64,000 nucleotides of DNA from Heritagella_A intestinalis (GCA_904418995.1 CAJFQF010000003.1:124001-188000), one strand, 5' to 3'. Counted from the first letter of the stretch, positions 7,266 through 15,688 are shown. The notes: generated by a model not told the origin, from the sequence alone. Numbers and translations: made by a program.

Positions 7266-7294
7266 GCCAGGCTCAGCCTGGCGCTTTTTTTTTT
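7266..7294 (+). terminator. Intrinsic terminator upstream of the sigma-factor operon
   Basis: GCCAGGCT-C-AGCCTGGC palindrome (7266-7282) followed after GC by ten T residues (7285-7294). The palindrome belongs to the same single-centre-base class as the dispersed repeats, here with a terminator tail. It insulates the operon from the repeat region. Confidence 0.75.
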
Positions 7295-7312
7295 ATCATT
7301 TTACCAAAAACA

Positions 7313-7341
7313 TGAAACTATCCGCCTTTGGAATACGAATC
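7313..7341 (+). promoter_or_regulatory. Candidate ECF-type promoter of the sigma operon
   Basis: TGAAAC (7313-7318), 17 bases, CGAATC (7336-7341), about 30 bases before the start codon. TGAAAC with a CG-starting -10 about 16-17 bases downstream resembles Bacillus ECF promoters (TGAAAC/CGTA). This suggests autoregulation; it is inference. Confidence 0.45.
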
Positions 7342-7369
7342 TATCCATGACAGGGAAGGGAGGGAAACC

Positions 7370-7927
7370 ATGGAGGGGAAAAAAGAGCAACGGCTCATCC
7401 GAAAAATTGTGCGCAGAGGCGACCGCAAAGCCGCCGGCGAGCTGGTAGAGGCCTATTATCGGGAAATCTTCGCTTTTGTGGCCCGCCAGACCGGCGGCCG
7501 GGAAGCTGCCTTTGATTTGACCCAGGACATTTTTGTCAGTATGCTGGTTTCCCTGCCGAATTACGATGGGGAAAAGGCCGCTTTTCGCACCTGGCTCTAC
7601 CGTATCGCCGCCAATAAGGTGGTGGACCGGTACCGCTCCCTTGCCTACCGCCGGAGCCGGGACAGCCTTCCCCTGGAGGAGGACGCCCTCTCCGATGACC
7701 GGTGCCTTTCCGAGGCCTTGGAGGACCGGGAGCAGGCGGAGGAAATTCTCCGGATGCTGGATGGATTCCCCGCCGAAACCCAGGAGATTCTGCGGCTGCA
7801 CATTTTTGCGGAGCAGACCTTCGACGCTATTGGGGAGATCCTCTCCCTGCCCACTTCTACTGTCAAAACCCGGTATTACCGGGCAGTGGAACGAATCAGA
7901 AAGGAGCTTGCCCATGAAACCCATTGA
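7370..7927 (+). CDS. ECF-type RNA polymerase sigma factor
   Basis: Encodes 185 residues from the ATG at 7370, after AGGGAGGG. Region 2 is about residues 25-90 (AYYREIFAFVARQ, AFDLTQDIFVSML, FRTWLYRIAANKVVDRYR) and region 4 about residues 125-178 (LDGFPAETQEILRLHIFAEQ, IGEILSLPTSTVKTRYYRAV). This is the two-domain layout of ECF sigma factors. It overlaps the next gene by 14 bases and is translationally coupled to it, and shares the operon with an ABC transporter, so it probably responds to an envelope stress or antibiotic. A matching promoter lies at 7313-7341. Confidence 0.9.
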   Translation: MEGKKEQRLIRKIVRRGDRKAAGELVEAYYREIFAFVARQTGGREAAFDLTQDIFVSMLVSLPNYDGEKAAFRTWLYRIAANKVVDRYRSLAYRRSRDSLPLEEDALSDDRCLSEALEDREQAEEILRMLDGFPAETQEILRLHIFAEQTFDAIGEILSLPTSTVKTRYYRAVERIRKELAHETH

Positions 7928-8621
7928 GCCCCCTACCCGGCAGGAGGTGCGCCGGGAAGTTGACCAAATTCTCAGCCGGGCCCAGCTGACCGAGCGCCGG
8001 TTTTTCCCTTTGGTATTCCGGATGCTGCGGAATGTGGGCCTTATCAATACCTTCCGAGGGGTGGGCTGGGCGCCGCCTTTGTGCCTGCTGGCAGGGTGGT
8101 TCTTCAGCTTGTTGCCCAACACGGATGCAGGAAACTGGGTCCCAATATCCATCCTGCTGCCCCTGGCCCTCACCGGGGTGAACACCCTGGTGTGTGTAAT
8201 AGAGAAAAAGCAGGAGGTCTGGGAGCTGAAGGAAACCTGCCGGTATAACGGAAAATACCTGCTGGCCCTGCGGATGCTGTTCCTGGGGCTTTTGGGCCTG
8301 ACGGCTGTGGGCATTGCCGCGGCTGCCGGTGGAAACGGCATGGAGCGGTTCCTGCTGGCGGCGGTTTCCCTCTTCCTCTGCGGGAATTTCCTGCTGGCGG
8401 CCCTGCGGTTCCTCCGGGAGAGCTGGTTCTGGGCGGCCCTGGCCTTTTGGATGCTTCTGGGGGGCTTTCTGGCCGCGTATTTCCAGGTTCTCACGCCTTT
8501 ATGGGTCCCCTCGATTCCCCTTCCCTTGCTGGCCCTGGCTGCGGCAGGCGCCGGGCTCTTGTATCTCTGGCAGACAAAACAACTGGCTTTTCGGCCAATA
8601 GGAGGTTTTTGGAAATGTTAA
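7914..8621 (+). CDS. Membrane protein, possible anti-sigma factor
   Basis: Encodes 235 residues from the ATG at 7914 after AAAGGAG, inside the end of the sigma gene. The first ~55 residues are soluble and charged (PTRQEVRREVDQILSRAQ). Then six or so hydrophobic segments follow (APPLCLLAGWFFSLLP, ISILLPLALTGVNTLV, ALRMLFLGLLGLTAVGIA and more). Position and overlap fit a membrane anti-sigma factor that holds the sigma with its N-terminal segment. No known anti-sigma motif is recognised, so the role is inference. Confidence 0.6.
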   Translation: MKPIEPPTRQEVRREVDQILSRAQLTERRFFPLVFRMLRNVGLINTFRGVGWAPPLCLLAGWFFSLLPNTDAGNWVPISILLPLALTGVNTLVCVIEKKQEVWELKETCRYNGKYLLALRMLFLGLLGLTAVGIAAAAGGNGMERFLLAAVSLFLCGNFLLAALRFLRESWFWAALAFWMLLGGFLAAYFQVLTPLWVPSIPLPLLALAAAGAGLLYLWQTKQLAFRPIGGFWKC

Positions 8622-9490
8622 CGGTTCGTCACGTCACCAAAAAATACGGCAGCTTTACCGCTTTGTCGGATGTCTCCCTGGAATTCGGCAGCGGCGTTTA
8701 TGCCCTGCTGGCCCCCAACGGGGCGGGAAAAACCACCCTCATGAAGATGATGGCCACCCTGCTCTTCCCCACAGAGGGGGAAATCCTCTGGGATGGCACG
8801 GAAATCAACCGCCTGGGGGCCGCCTACCGGGAGATTCTGGGCTACCTGCCCCAGCAGTTCGGCTATTATAAGAGCTATTCTCCCCGGTCCTACCTGCACT
8901 ACCTGGCCGCCCTCAAGGGCATGAGCCGGGCCGCCGCCCGGAAGGAAGTAGACCGTGTCCTGGAGGCAGTGGCCCTGGAACAGGACGCCAAGAAGCGGAT
9001 GCGCAAATTTTCCGGCGGCATGATTCAGCGGGTAGGGGTGGCCCAGGCACTCCTCAACGACCCCAGGCTCTTGATTTTAGACGAGCCCACCGCCGGCCTG
9101 GACCCCAAGGAGCGGGTGCGGTTCCGGAATATGCTCTCCTCCCTGGGCCGGGAAAAGACGGTGATTCTCTCCACCCACATTGTTTCGGACATTGAGAGCA
9201 TTGCCGACCTGGTGATTCTCATTAAGGATCACCAGATTATCGGCTGCGATACCGTGGAGGCGGTGTGCAGCACCATGGAAGGCCGGGTGTATGAGGCCCG
9301 GGTGCCCGAAAGGGAATGGGAGGAATTCCAGAAAAACCACATGGTGCTGGGGGAGAAGCCCGATCACGGGGAGGTGCTGGTGCGGTATGCCGGCCAGCCC
9401 GGAGAAACCGGCAATTTGGTGGAGCCCCGTCTGGAAGACGTGTTCCTGTACCTGTATCGGGACGAGGAGCAAAAGGGGAGCAGAACATAA
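8615..9490 (+). CDS. ABC transporter ATP-binding protein
   Basis: Encodes 291 residues from the ATG at 8615 with GGAGG at 8601; it overlaps the preceding gene by 7 bases. Walker A is LLAPNGAGKTT (Ala where Gly is usual), followed by the Q-loop YLPQQFGYY, signature KFSGGMIQRVG, Walker B LLILDEPTAGLDP and H-loop STHIVSDIE. The type is that of ABC-2 exporters of bacitracin/lantibiotic-resistance style. The C-terminal ~75 residues form the usual accessory region. It should work with the permease at 9517. Confidence 0.92.
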   Translation: MLTVRHVTKKYGSFTALSDVSLEFGSGVYALLAPNGAGKTTLMKMMATLLFPTEGEILWDGTEINRLGAAYREILGYLPQQFGYYKSYSPRSYLHYLAALKGMSRAAARKEVDRVLEAVALEQDAKKRMRKFSGGMIQRVGVAQALLNDPRLLILDEPTAGLDPKERVRFRNMLSSLGREKTVILSTHIVSDIESIADLVILIKDHQIIGCDTVEAVCSTMEGRVYEARVPEREWEEFQKNHMVLGEKPDHGEVLVRYAGQPGETGNLVEPRLEDVFLYLYRDEEQKGSRT

Positions 9491-9516
9491 AAAAGGAGAG
9501 GAAAGGAGGGAATCCC

Positions 9517-10821
9517 ATGAGAGTGATTTGGGAAGAGTGCAAATACATTTTCCGGGGGAGATTCCTGTGGGCCGTCCTGGCTCTGGGATTGCTGTATTCC
9601 CTGGGCATCTCCATGATGAACCAACAATGGGTGATGGAGAATTCGGCCCTGACCAACCGCTATGTGGAAGAACACGGCGCCGTCTACGACCGCTCCGATG
9701 GCCGGATTTATGAGGAATATTACCTGCGGGAAACGGAGGAAGGCCGCCGGGCGGTGGAAATCATGAAGGAGCTGGGGTATTCCCAGCCCACGGAAGCGGA
9801 TTTTCTGGAAGTTTATGAAATGTTTAATACCAATTATGAAGCGTGTATTGCCAAGCTGGGGGAAGAGACCTTTTGGGAGTTGCAGGTGGTGCTGCAACAG
9901 TTTGGAATGGTGTTTCATGAATATTTTTCCGATATTGTCCCCAAGGTGGACGGCAAGCAAGCGGCCGAGGACGGAATCTACCACCTGGAAAATTATGGGA
10001 GTATGGAAACGGCCAAACTGCCCCAGTGGAAGAAGGATTTGCTTTTCTGGGGCGGGGAGCAGCTGGAAGCCCGATACGCGGACGTGGATTTGGAAAAAGA
10101 GCGGAACTGGCTGGTGCCTGCCTTCCAGATTTCCAGCGGCTTTGAATGGCTGAATTCCCTGACCAACAGCAATTACGGCATGGGGTTTTTAATGGCCGTG
10201 GGCATGGTGCTTGCCGGCATGGTGGCAGCACGGAGCCTGGGCGGCAGCTTTTTGGAGGGCCGGGAAAATCTGCTCTATTCCACCAAGTCCGGCCGGAAGC
10301 TGGTATTTTCCAAGCTGGCGGCCTCACTGCTGGCGGTTTCGGTGCTGTACCTGCTTCTCACCGCCATTTTCCTGGCGGTGATGGCGCCGGCCTTCCGGGT
10401 AGACCTGTATTGGAATGTCCCCGTCATCGCCGGGGCGGGCATCATCCGCTTCCCCACTACCGTTGGGGGATATCTGCTGTTTCTGGTAGGCGTAGGGCTT
10501 GGCTGTACGGTGGTTATGTGCCTGCTGTTCTGCGGGTTTATGATAGGGGCCAAGAACTTTTTCGGCGGGTCGGCCCTATGCGTGGGGGTTTCCCTGGTGT
10601 TGGCGGCAGTGATTCTGTTCCTGCCCGCCGTCCAGACCTCCCTGTTCCTCATGGGCAGCCCCATCGGGCTGTTTACCGGTTCCAGCCGCCTTTTGGGCAG
10701 CGACTTCCCCTTCTCGTTTTTGCTGCCCCACTTTGAAGGCATTTCCCTGCTCATCTGGGGTCTGCTGGCGTCCCTGGTGGCGGGGGCCGGGTTCCTCCGG
10801 TTCCGCAAGGCGGCGCTGTAA
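9517..10821 (+). CDS. ABC-2 type transporter permease
   Basis: Encodes 434 residues from the ATG at 9517 after AAAGGAGGG. One N-terminal membrane segment (FLWAVLALGLLYSLGISMM), then a ~200-residue hydrophilic and probably external domain, then five hydrophobic segments (MGFLMAVGMVLAGMVAA, LLAVSVLYLLLTAIFLAV, TVGGYLLFLVGVGLGCTVVM, and two more). This is the plan of ABC-2 permeases. It is the last gene of the sigma operon. The substrate is unknown. Repeat-rich DNA begins about 35 bases after the stop. Confidence 0.8.
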   Translation: MRVIWEECKYIFRGRFLWAVLALGLLYSLGISMMNQQWVMENSALTNRYVEEHGAVYDRSDGRIYEEYYLRETEEGRRAVEIMKELGYSQPTEADFLEVYEMFNTNYEACIAKLGEETFWELQVVLQQFGMVFHEYFSDIVPKVDGKQAAEDGIYHLENYGSMETAKLPQWKKDLLFWGGEQLEARYADVDLEKERNWLVPAFQISSGFEWLNSLTNSNYGMGFLMAVGMVLAGMVAARSLGGSFLEGRENLLYSTKSGRKLVFSKLAASLLAVSVLYLLLTAIFLAVMAPAFRVDLYWNVPVIAGAGIIRFPTTVGGYLLFLVGVGLGCTVVMCLLFCGFMIGAKNFFGGSALCVGVSLVLAAVILFLPAVQTSLFLMGSPIGLFTGSSRLLGSDFPFSFLLPHFEGISLLIWGLLASLVAGAGFLRFRKAAL

Positions 10822-10937
10822 CCCCCAGCTGCAACTCATTGTCCCCCTGCGGCGCTCTCCTGAAGCTATTTTGTCATTTTTGTCCCCCTGTCATGGGGGG
10901 TATATCTGTAGAAAACATAGCGGGAATGGGTTTCCAG

Positions 10938-11517
10938 GCTGGATTCTCCCAAACAGCCTTTTTTCAGGGCGCGCCCCCGAATTCCCCCCGACTCCTATGC
11001 GGAGGGCACTTCCTTTTCTTCCGAAAAGAAAAGGAAGCAAAAGATTCGCAAGCCTACGCGGCTTGAGCGCGAAAAATCCGACGCAAGCAAGCTTTGTGAA
11101 ACGGGGGCTCCGGCTCTGGAAACAACAACCTAAGCAGTCGCCCCCGTTTAGCAAACTTTCTCCAACGCACCAACCTGCATCAGCCCTCCAACTTATCAGG
11201 CTTCCTCCTATCAGGCAGATAGCTCCGCTACTGAATGAAAAAGAAGCTACCTGAATGGGAAAATAATAGTGACGCGAGGGAACGGGTTGTTTCTCGATGC
11301 CGCTGCCACGCGTTAAAAAACTACCCTGACCGCCTTCGAAATTCATCCGCAAGCGTGCTTGCAGGATGATTTCGCTTGGCGTGTCAACCTGTCAGCCCAT
11401 CTGATTCTTTTTCCATCTTTTCTCATCCAAGGAGAAAAGATGGCGCCGTGTGCCAGTGGCACACAATCAAGGCGCCGACCGGAGCGGTAGCGGAGAATGC
11501 CTGCCGCGGCATGAGCG
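10938..11517 (-). repeat. Composite repeat, right copy (inverted partner of 6437-7206)
   Basis: A 580-bp copy, read on the minus strand, colinear with 6437-7206 but lacking its two insertions. It keeps the CTTCCTTTTCTT/AAGAAAAGGAAG hairpin (11009-11037), AAACGGGGGC/GCCCCCGTTT hairpin, GTGTGCCA-C-TGGCACAC palindrome and the CATCTTTTCTC hairpin. The two copies face each other across 3.7 kb containing the sigma/ABC operon, so recombination could invert it. No gene is seen in 10822-11734. Confidence 0.85.
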
Positions 11518-11607
11518 GCAAAAGAGGGGATGTGGGAACCGTCCCACAAGAAAGGTAGTTTGGGAGAACCCAGCCCGACAACCCGGCTTTTCCACCCGGA
11601 CAGCTTA

Positions 11608-11670
11608 CGCGGGAAGAAAAGCTGCTCCTCGATGCCGCTATCTCGCGGATTGGAACCGCACACTGTGCGG
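11608..11670 (+). repeat. 63-bp palindromic unit upstream of ytaF
   Basis: Begins CGCGGGAAGAAAAGCTGCT after CAGCTTA and ends in palindrome CCGCACA-C-TGTGCGG (11656-11670). It lies about 65 bases before the GTG of the next gene and outside the composite repeat. Confidence 0.85.
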
Positions 11671-11734
11671 TGGGAACCTATTCTTTTGGAAGTGCATATG
11701 CTGACAGCAGAGCTTTCTGGAAGGGGGGACCCCA

Positions 11735-12334
11735 GTGGCGGTGCTATCCTGGGTGCTGTTTGCGCTTTCCACCAACCTGGATAACCTGGTCATCGGCCTG
11801 TCCTATGGCCTGCGGGGCATTCGGGTTCGGCTGGAATCCGGGCTGCTGGTCAGCGGTTTGGTGCTGGCGGGAACCCTCCTTTCCCTGTGGGCCGGGCAGG
11901 GCTTGCAGTTCCTGCTGCCCCCTGTGCTGGCGAGGCTTTTGGGAAGCCTGGTTATGGCAGGATTGGGGCTCTCCTGCCTCTGGGGCGTGTGGAAAGGCAA
12001 AAGAGGCAGGCAAGCCGGAGCGGAAGAGGAGCAGTGGCCCCAAAAGCACCCGGAGCGCTTTGACCGGGACGCTTCCCGGCAGATTGAGTGGCGGGAAGCC
12101 CTGGCTCTGGGCGGGGCGTTGGCCCTGAACAACCTGGGCCTTGGCCTGGGGGCCGGTGCGGCAGGAATGCCGGTTCTGGCTGCCGGGGCGGCGGTGTTTT
12201 TCATGAGCTTTGGGCTGCTGTACGCCGGGAATTTCCTGGGCAGGAAGAAAAAGCGCAGGGGTTCCGGCAGAGGGGCCCAGGCAGTTTCCGGGCTGCTCAT
12301 GCTCCTACTGGGAGTTGGGGAATGGTTCCTGTAA
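11735..12334 (+). CDS. YtaF/MntP-like sporulation membrane protein
   Basis: Encodes 199 residues from a GTG at 11735 after AAGGGGGG. Six hydrophobic segments form two related halves. Each half starts with an Asn-Asp/Asn-Leu motif in a helix: ALSTNLDNLVIGLSYGLR (about 9-26) and GGALALNNLGLGLGAG (about 125-140). This is the plan of the MntP manganese exporter superfamily. The GLSYGLRGIRVRL segment is closer to YtaF, a sporulation-associated member. An ion-transport role is inferred. It is preceded by repeat DNA. Confidence 0.72.
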   Translation: MAVLSWVLFALSTNLDNLVIGLSYGLRGIRVRLESGLLVSGLVLAGTLLSLWAGQGLQFLLPPVLARLLGSLVMAGLGLSCLWGVWKGKRGRQAGAEEEQWPQKHPERFDRDASRQIEWREALALGGALALNNLGLGLGAGAAGMPVLAAGAAVFFMSFGLLYAGNFLGRKKKRRGSGRGAQAVSGLLMLLLGVGEWFL

Positions 12335-12348
12335 AATCTCCTTTTTCA

Positions 12349-12377
12349 TTGACATTTTCAGAAGAAATCCCTATAAT
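12349..12377 (+). promoter_or_regulatory. cutC operon promoter
   Basis: TTGACA (12349-12354), 17-bp spacer, TATAAT (12372-12377). Confidence 0.85.
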
Positions 12378-12390
12378 AAAAGCGAAACGG

Positions 12391-12419
12391 GCGCTGCGGA
12401 GGTTTCCGCGGCGCTTTTT
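12391..12419 (+). terminator. Terminator-like hairpin in the cutC leader (possible attenuator)
   Basis: GCGCTGCGG and CCGCGGCGC pair around AGGTTT, then five T residues. It lies 14 bases after the -10 box and 23 bases before the cutC start, so it would stop or limit transcription before the gene. Confidence 0.6.
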
Positions 12420-12441
12420 CCATTATGAAAGGAGCAGCCTG

Positions 12442-13188
12442 ATGGAAAATCAGAAGATTCTTATGGAAATTTGCTGCGGTTCCGTTGATGACGTCATCAA
12501 AGCAGAGGCAGGCGGGGCCCACCGGGCAGAACTGAATTCCGATTTGTTCCATGGGGGCCTGACCCCCAGTATTGGGACCCTGCGCATGGCCAAAAAAGTC
12601 ACCCATATCCCCATTATGGCCATGGTGCGTCCCCGGCAGGGCGGCTTCTGCTATACGGAAATGGAGTTTGAGACCATGCTGGAGGACGCCCGGCTCCTGC
12701 TGGAAAACGGCGCGGACGGCATTGTCTTTGGCTGTTTGCAGGAGGATGGCCGCATTGATGCGGCCCGTTGCCGGAAGCTCCTGGAAGCCATCGGGGATAA
12801 GGAATCTGTGTTCCACCGGGCCATTGACGTGACCCCGGACTGGAAAGAGGCCCTGGATACCCTCATAGAGCTGGGGGTTACCCGGGTGCTCACCAGCGGC
12901 CAGGCCCCCAGCGTGCTCTATGGGATGGAGACGGTGCGGGACATGGTAGCGTATGCTGCCGGGCGTATTGAGATTTTACCGGGAGCGGGCATCCGGCCCG
13001 GGAATGTCCGGCAGATTTTATCGGGCACCGGATGCAGCCAGTTTCACTGTTCTGCTTCCGGCATCGCCTATGACCGCTCCACGGAAAACAGCCGGGGCAT
13101 CTTCTTCGGCGGAGCCCTGTATCCCCCGGAGGACCGGTATTCCACCACCGATTTGGCTGCGGTGGAGGCCTATCAGGGGGTATTGTGA
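12442..13188 (+). CDS. cutC: CutC family protein (copper homeostasis, putative)
   Basis: Encodes 248 residues from the ATG at 12442 after AAAGGAG; this is normal family length. CutC proteins are cytoplasmic TIM barrels first linked to copper tolerance, though the biochemical role is unsettled. Hallmarks seen: LMEICCGSVDDVIKAEAGGA near the start, RAELNSDLFHGGLTPS, MVRPRQGGFCYT, DGIVFGCLQEDGRID, FHRAIDV, RVLTSGQAPS and ILPGAGIRPGN. The stop overlaps the start of the GNAT gene (TGATG). Expression may be attenuated by the leader hairpin at 12391-12419. Confidence 0.93.
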   Translation: MENQKILMEICCGSVDDVIKAEAGGAHRAELNSDLFHGGLTPSIGTLRMAKKVTHIPIMAMVRPRQGGFCYTEMEFETMLEDARLLLENGADGIVFGCLQEDGRIDAARCRKLLEAIGDKESVFHRAIDVTPDWKEALDTLIELGVTRVLTSGQAPSVLYGMETVRDMVAYAAGRIEILPGAGIRPGNVRQILSGTGCSQFHCSASGIAYDRSTENSRGIFFGGALYPPEDRYSTTDLAAVEAYQGVL

Positions 13189-13742
13189 TGCAGTGTTTGG
13201 GAACTCTGCCTCTGGAAACCCAGCGGACGCAGCTGAGACGGTTCCGGATAGAGGACAGCCCGGCGGTGTACCAGGGCTGGGGAAAATTAGAGGAATGCAG
13301 CCGGTATTTCCCCTGGGGGCCTATGCCCAGCCCGGATTTTGCCCAAGAGAAGGTCAAGGGCTGGGTGGAGCGGTATCCGGAGGGTTCCTATTACCAATGG
13401 GCTATCGTGGAGAAAAAGAGCGGCCAGCTCATCGGTGTGGTGAATCTCCACGGTGTGGACGAAGCCAACCACTCGGCGGAAACCTCCTATATCCTGTCGC
13501 CCGCATATTGGGGGAGAGGCATCATGACAGAGGTGCTCCGGGAGGTTCTGCGGTTCGCCTTTGAAGAAGTGGGCCTGCATCGGGTGGAAGCGGATTGTTT
13601 TGCTGGAAATGAGGCTTCCAAGCGGGTGTTGGAGAAGTGCGGCATGACCTGTGAAGGGGTCAGCCGGGAGAAGTATTGGAAAGGCGGCGGCTATCTCGAC
13701 GCCTTTTGCTATGCCATTCTCCAAGGGGAAGCCTGCATTTGA
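13188..13742 (+). CDS. GNAT-family acetyltransferase (RimJ/RimL type)
   Basis: Encodes 184 residues from the ATG at 13188, which overlaps the cutC stop; GGGGG lies 7 bases upstream. The opening LETQRTQLRRFRIEDSPAVY, central SAETSYILSPAYWGRGIMTEVL (acetyl-CoA loop) and HRVEADCFAGNEASKRVLEKCGM are typical of GCN5-related N-acetyltransferases acting on protein N-termini or small amines. The substrate is unknown. It is probably co-transcribed with cutC. Confidence 0.9.
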   Translation: MQCLGTLPLETQRTQLRRFRIEDSPAVYQGWGKLEECSRYFPWGPMPSPDFAQEKVKGWVERYPEGSYYQWAIVEKKSGQLIGVVNLHGVDEANHSAETSYILSPAYWGRGIMTEVLREVLRFAFEEVGLHRVEADCFAGNEASKRVLEKCGMTCEGVSREKYWKGGGYLDAFCYAILQGEACI

Positions 13743-13809
13743 TTTTATTGACAAAAAAGCCCCGGCTTCAGGCATCTTGTGGAAAGCAGGGGGGAGAGGA
13801 GAGAGAACG

Positions 13810-14247
13810 ATGGGCAAATGGACACAGGAAGCAGAAACCATCCTGCAGGAACGCTTTGGGAAAGATTCTGTCATTGCGCTGGCAACTATCGAGGACGGGA
13901 AGCCCTGGGTGCGGAATGTCAACGCCTTTTATGAGGACGGCGCTTTTTACGTGATTACCTATGGGCTTTCCAATAAAATGCGGCAGCTGGCGAAAAACCC
14001 GGAGGCCGCCATTGCCGGCGACTGGTTTACCGCCCAGGGCCGCGGGGTGGACATGGGGTATTTCGGGAGAGAGGAAAACCGGGAAATGGCCCAAAAGCTA
14101 CGGCAGGCCTTTGCCGCGTGGATTGACAACGGGCACAATGATTTTCAGGACGTGAATACCCATATTCTCCGCATTGCGCTGCGGCAGGGCTGCCTGCTGT
14201 CTCACGGAAAGCGCTATGATATTGCCTTTGACCAGAAAGACTTTTGA
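13810..14247 (+). CDS. Pyridoxamine 5'-phosphate oxidase-like flavin-binding protein
   Basis: Encodes 145 residues from the ATG at 13810 after GGGGAGAGGAGAG. The fold is recognised from DSVIALATIEDGKPWVRNVN, GAFYVITYGLSNKMRQLAKNP and AAIAGDWFTAQGRG, the split-barrel FMN-binding pattern of the PNPOx-like superfamily (general stress protein 26 group). The C-terminal half RIALRQGCLLSHGKRYDIAFD is typical of small clostridial members. Substrate is unknown. It sits 67 bases after the GNAT gene in the same direction. Confidence 0.82.
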   Translation: MGKWTQEAETILQERFGKDSVIALATIEDGKPWVRNVNAFYEDGAFYVITYGLSNKMRQLAKNPEAAIAGDWFTAQGRGVDMGYFGREENREMAQKLRQAFAAWIDNGHNDFQDVNTHILRIALRQGCLLSHGKRYDIAFDQKDF

Positions 14248-14302
14248 TGGAAAAGAGTTCCGGGCACGGCTCAGATTTTTATTATAATGGGAGGAAGCAG
14301 AG

Positions 14303-15604
14303 ATGTTCGACTGGAATGCTTATGAAAAGCGCATGGCCTGGTATGTCCATGACCGCTTTGGGATGTTCATCCATTGGGGCCTGTACGCCATCCCCGCCAG
14401 AGGGGAGTGGGTGCGCAGCACCGAGGAAATTCCCAAGGAAGACTATATGCGCTATTTTCGAGAATTCAACCCCGTGGATTATGACCCGAAAAAGTGGGCC
14501 AGAGCCGCCAAAGAGGCCGGCATGAAGTATGTGGTCCTCACGGCCAAGCACCACGATGGTTTCTGCCTGTGGGACACCCAGACAACGGATTTCAAGGCCC
14601 CCAACACCCCGGCGGGCCGGGATTTGATTCGGGAATACGTGGACGCTGTCCGGGCCGAGGGCCTGAAGGTGGGGCTGTACTACTCCATTATCGACTGGTA
14701 TCATGAGGATTTTCCCCACTATGGGGACCGGAACCACCCCATGCGCAACCACCCGGAGTGCGGCAACGAGCACCGGGATTTCAACCGGTATCTGGCCTAT
14801 ATGCACGAGCAGGTTCGGGAATTGTGCTCCAACTACGGCAAGCTGGATATTCTGTGGTTCGACTTCTCCTACGATAACCTACGGGGGGAGGCCTGGAAGG
14901 CCACCCAGCTGGTAGAGATGGTGCGCTCTTTGCAGCCGGAGGTCATCATCGACAACCGGCTGGAAGTCAGCGGCGAGGGCTATGGCTCTCTGGCTTCCGG
15001 GAACCCCACCCCCTACCACGGGGATTTCGTCAGCCCGGAGCAGATGATTCCCCCGGAGGGCATCCGGGACGTCAACGGCCGGCCCATTCCCTGGGAGGCC
15101 TGCGTCACCATGAACAACCATTGGGGCTTCTGCGGCACAGATACGGAGTTCAAGCCCGCCTCCATGCTCATTAAGAAGTTAGTGGAGTGCGTATCCAAGG
15201 GCGGCAATCTGCTTCTCAACGTGGGGCCGGACGCCCGGGGGAATATCCCGGAGCAGTCTTTGGAAATCCTTCAGGAGATGGGCCGCTGGATGCGGAAAAA
15301 CAGCGCTTCTATTTACGGCTGCGGCCGGGCGGAGATGGACAAGCCGGACTGCGGGCGCATTACCCGGAAGGGCAGCCTGCTGTACTATCACGTGTATGAA
15401 AACAGCATCGGCCCCCTGCACCTGCCGGGGCTTTCCCAGGGGCAGGTCAAGAAGATTCGGCTCTTGGCCACAGGCCAGGAGGTGCCGGTTTCCCACGCCT
15501 GGATGCACAGCGATTATCCGGGATTGGTGTTTGCGGATTTGGGCACCAACCCCATCCTGCCCGACCCGGTGGATACGGTGCTGGAAGTGGAGCTGGCGGA
15601 GTAA
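14303..15604 (+). CDS. Alpha-L-fucosidase, glycoside hydrolase family 29
   Basis: Encodes 433 residues from the ATG at 14303 after GGGAGGAAG. GH29 enzymes release L-fucose from glycans with retention of configuration. Visible: FGMFIHWGLYAIPARGEW (20-36), VLTAKHHDGFCLW (78-90), and LDILWFD whose Asp187 is the expected nucleophile. No signal peptide is seen, so it likely acts in the cytoplasm on imported fucosides. The C-terminal ~90 residues form a small beta domain. Neighbours include a Gfo/Idh oxidoreductase; the alcohol dehydrogenase tail at the window start could also belong to fucose use. Confidence 0.93.
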   Translation: MFDWNAYEKRMAWYVHDRFGMFIHWGLYAIPARGEWVRSTEEIPKEDYMRYFREFNPVDYDPKKWARAAKEAGMKYVVLTAKHHDGFCLWDTQTTDFKAPNTPAGRDLIREYVDAVRAEGLKVGLYYSIIDWYHEDFPHYGDRNHPMRNHPECGNEHRDFNRYLAYMHEQVRELCSNYGKLDILWFDFSYDNLRGEAWKATQLVEMVRSLQPEVIIDNRLEVSGEGYGSLASGNPTPYHGDFVSPEQMIPPEGIRDVNGRPIPWEACVTMNNHWGFCGTDTEFKPASMLIKKLVECVSKGGNLLLNVGPDARGNIPEQSLEILQEMGRWMRKNSASIYGCGRAEMDKPDCGRITRKGSLLYYHVYENSIGPLHLPGLSQGQVKKIRLLATGQEVPVSHAWMHSDYPGLVFADLGTNPILPDPVDTVLEVELAE

Positions 15605-15688
15605 ACCATACGGATTCCCAAGGGACTGACGGGGGCAGATCCTCCCCGGGAGGCAGACAATCCCCTGTATAAGGAGTGTAGAAATTTT

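Noticed and set aside
6283..11734. Insertion sequence or transposon
   Set aside because: The inverted composite repeats have no transposase and no clear short target duplication; called as repeats only.
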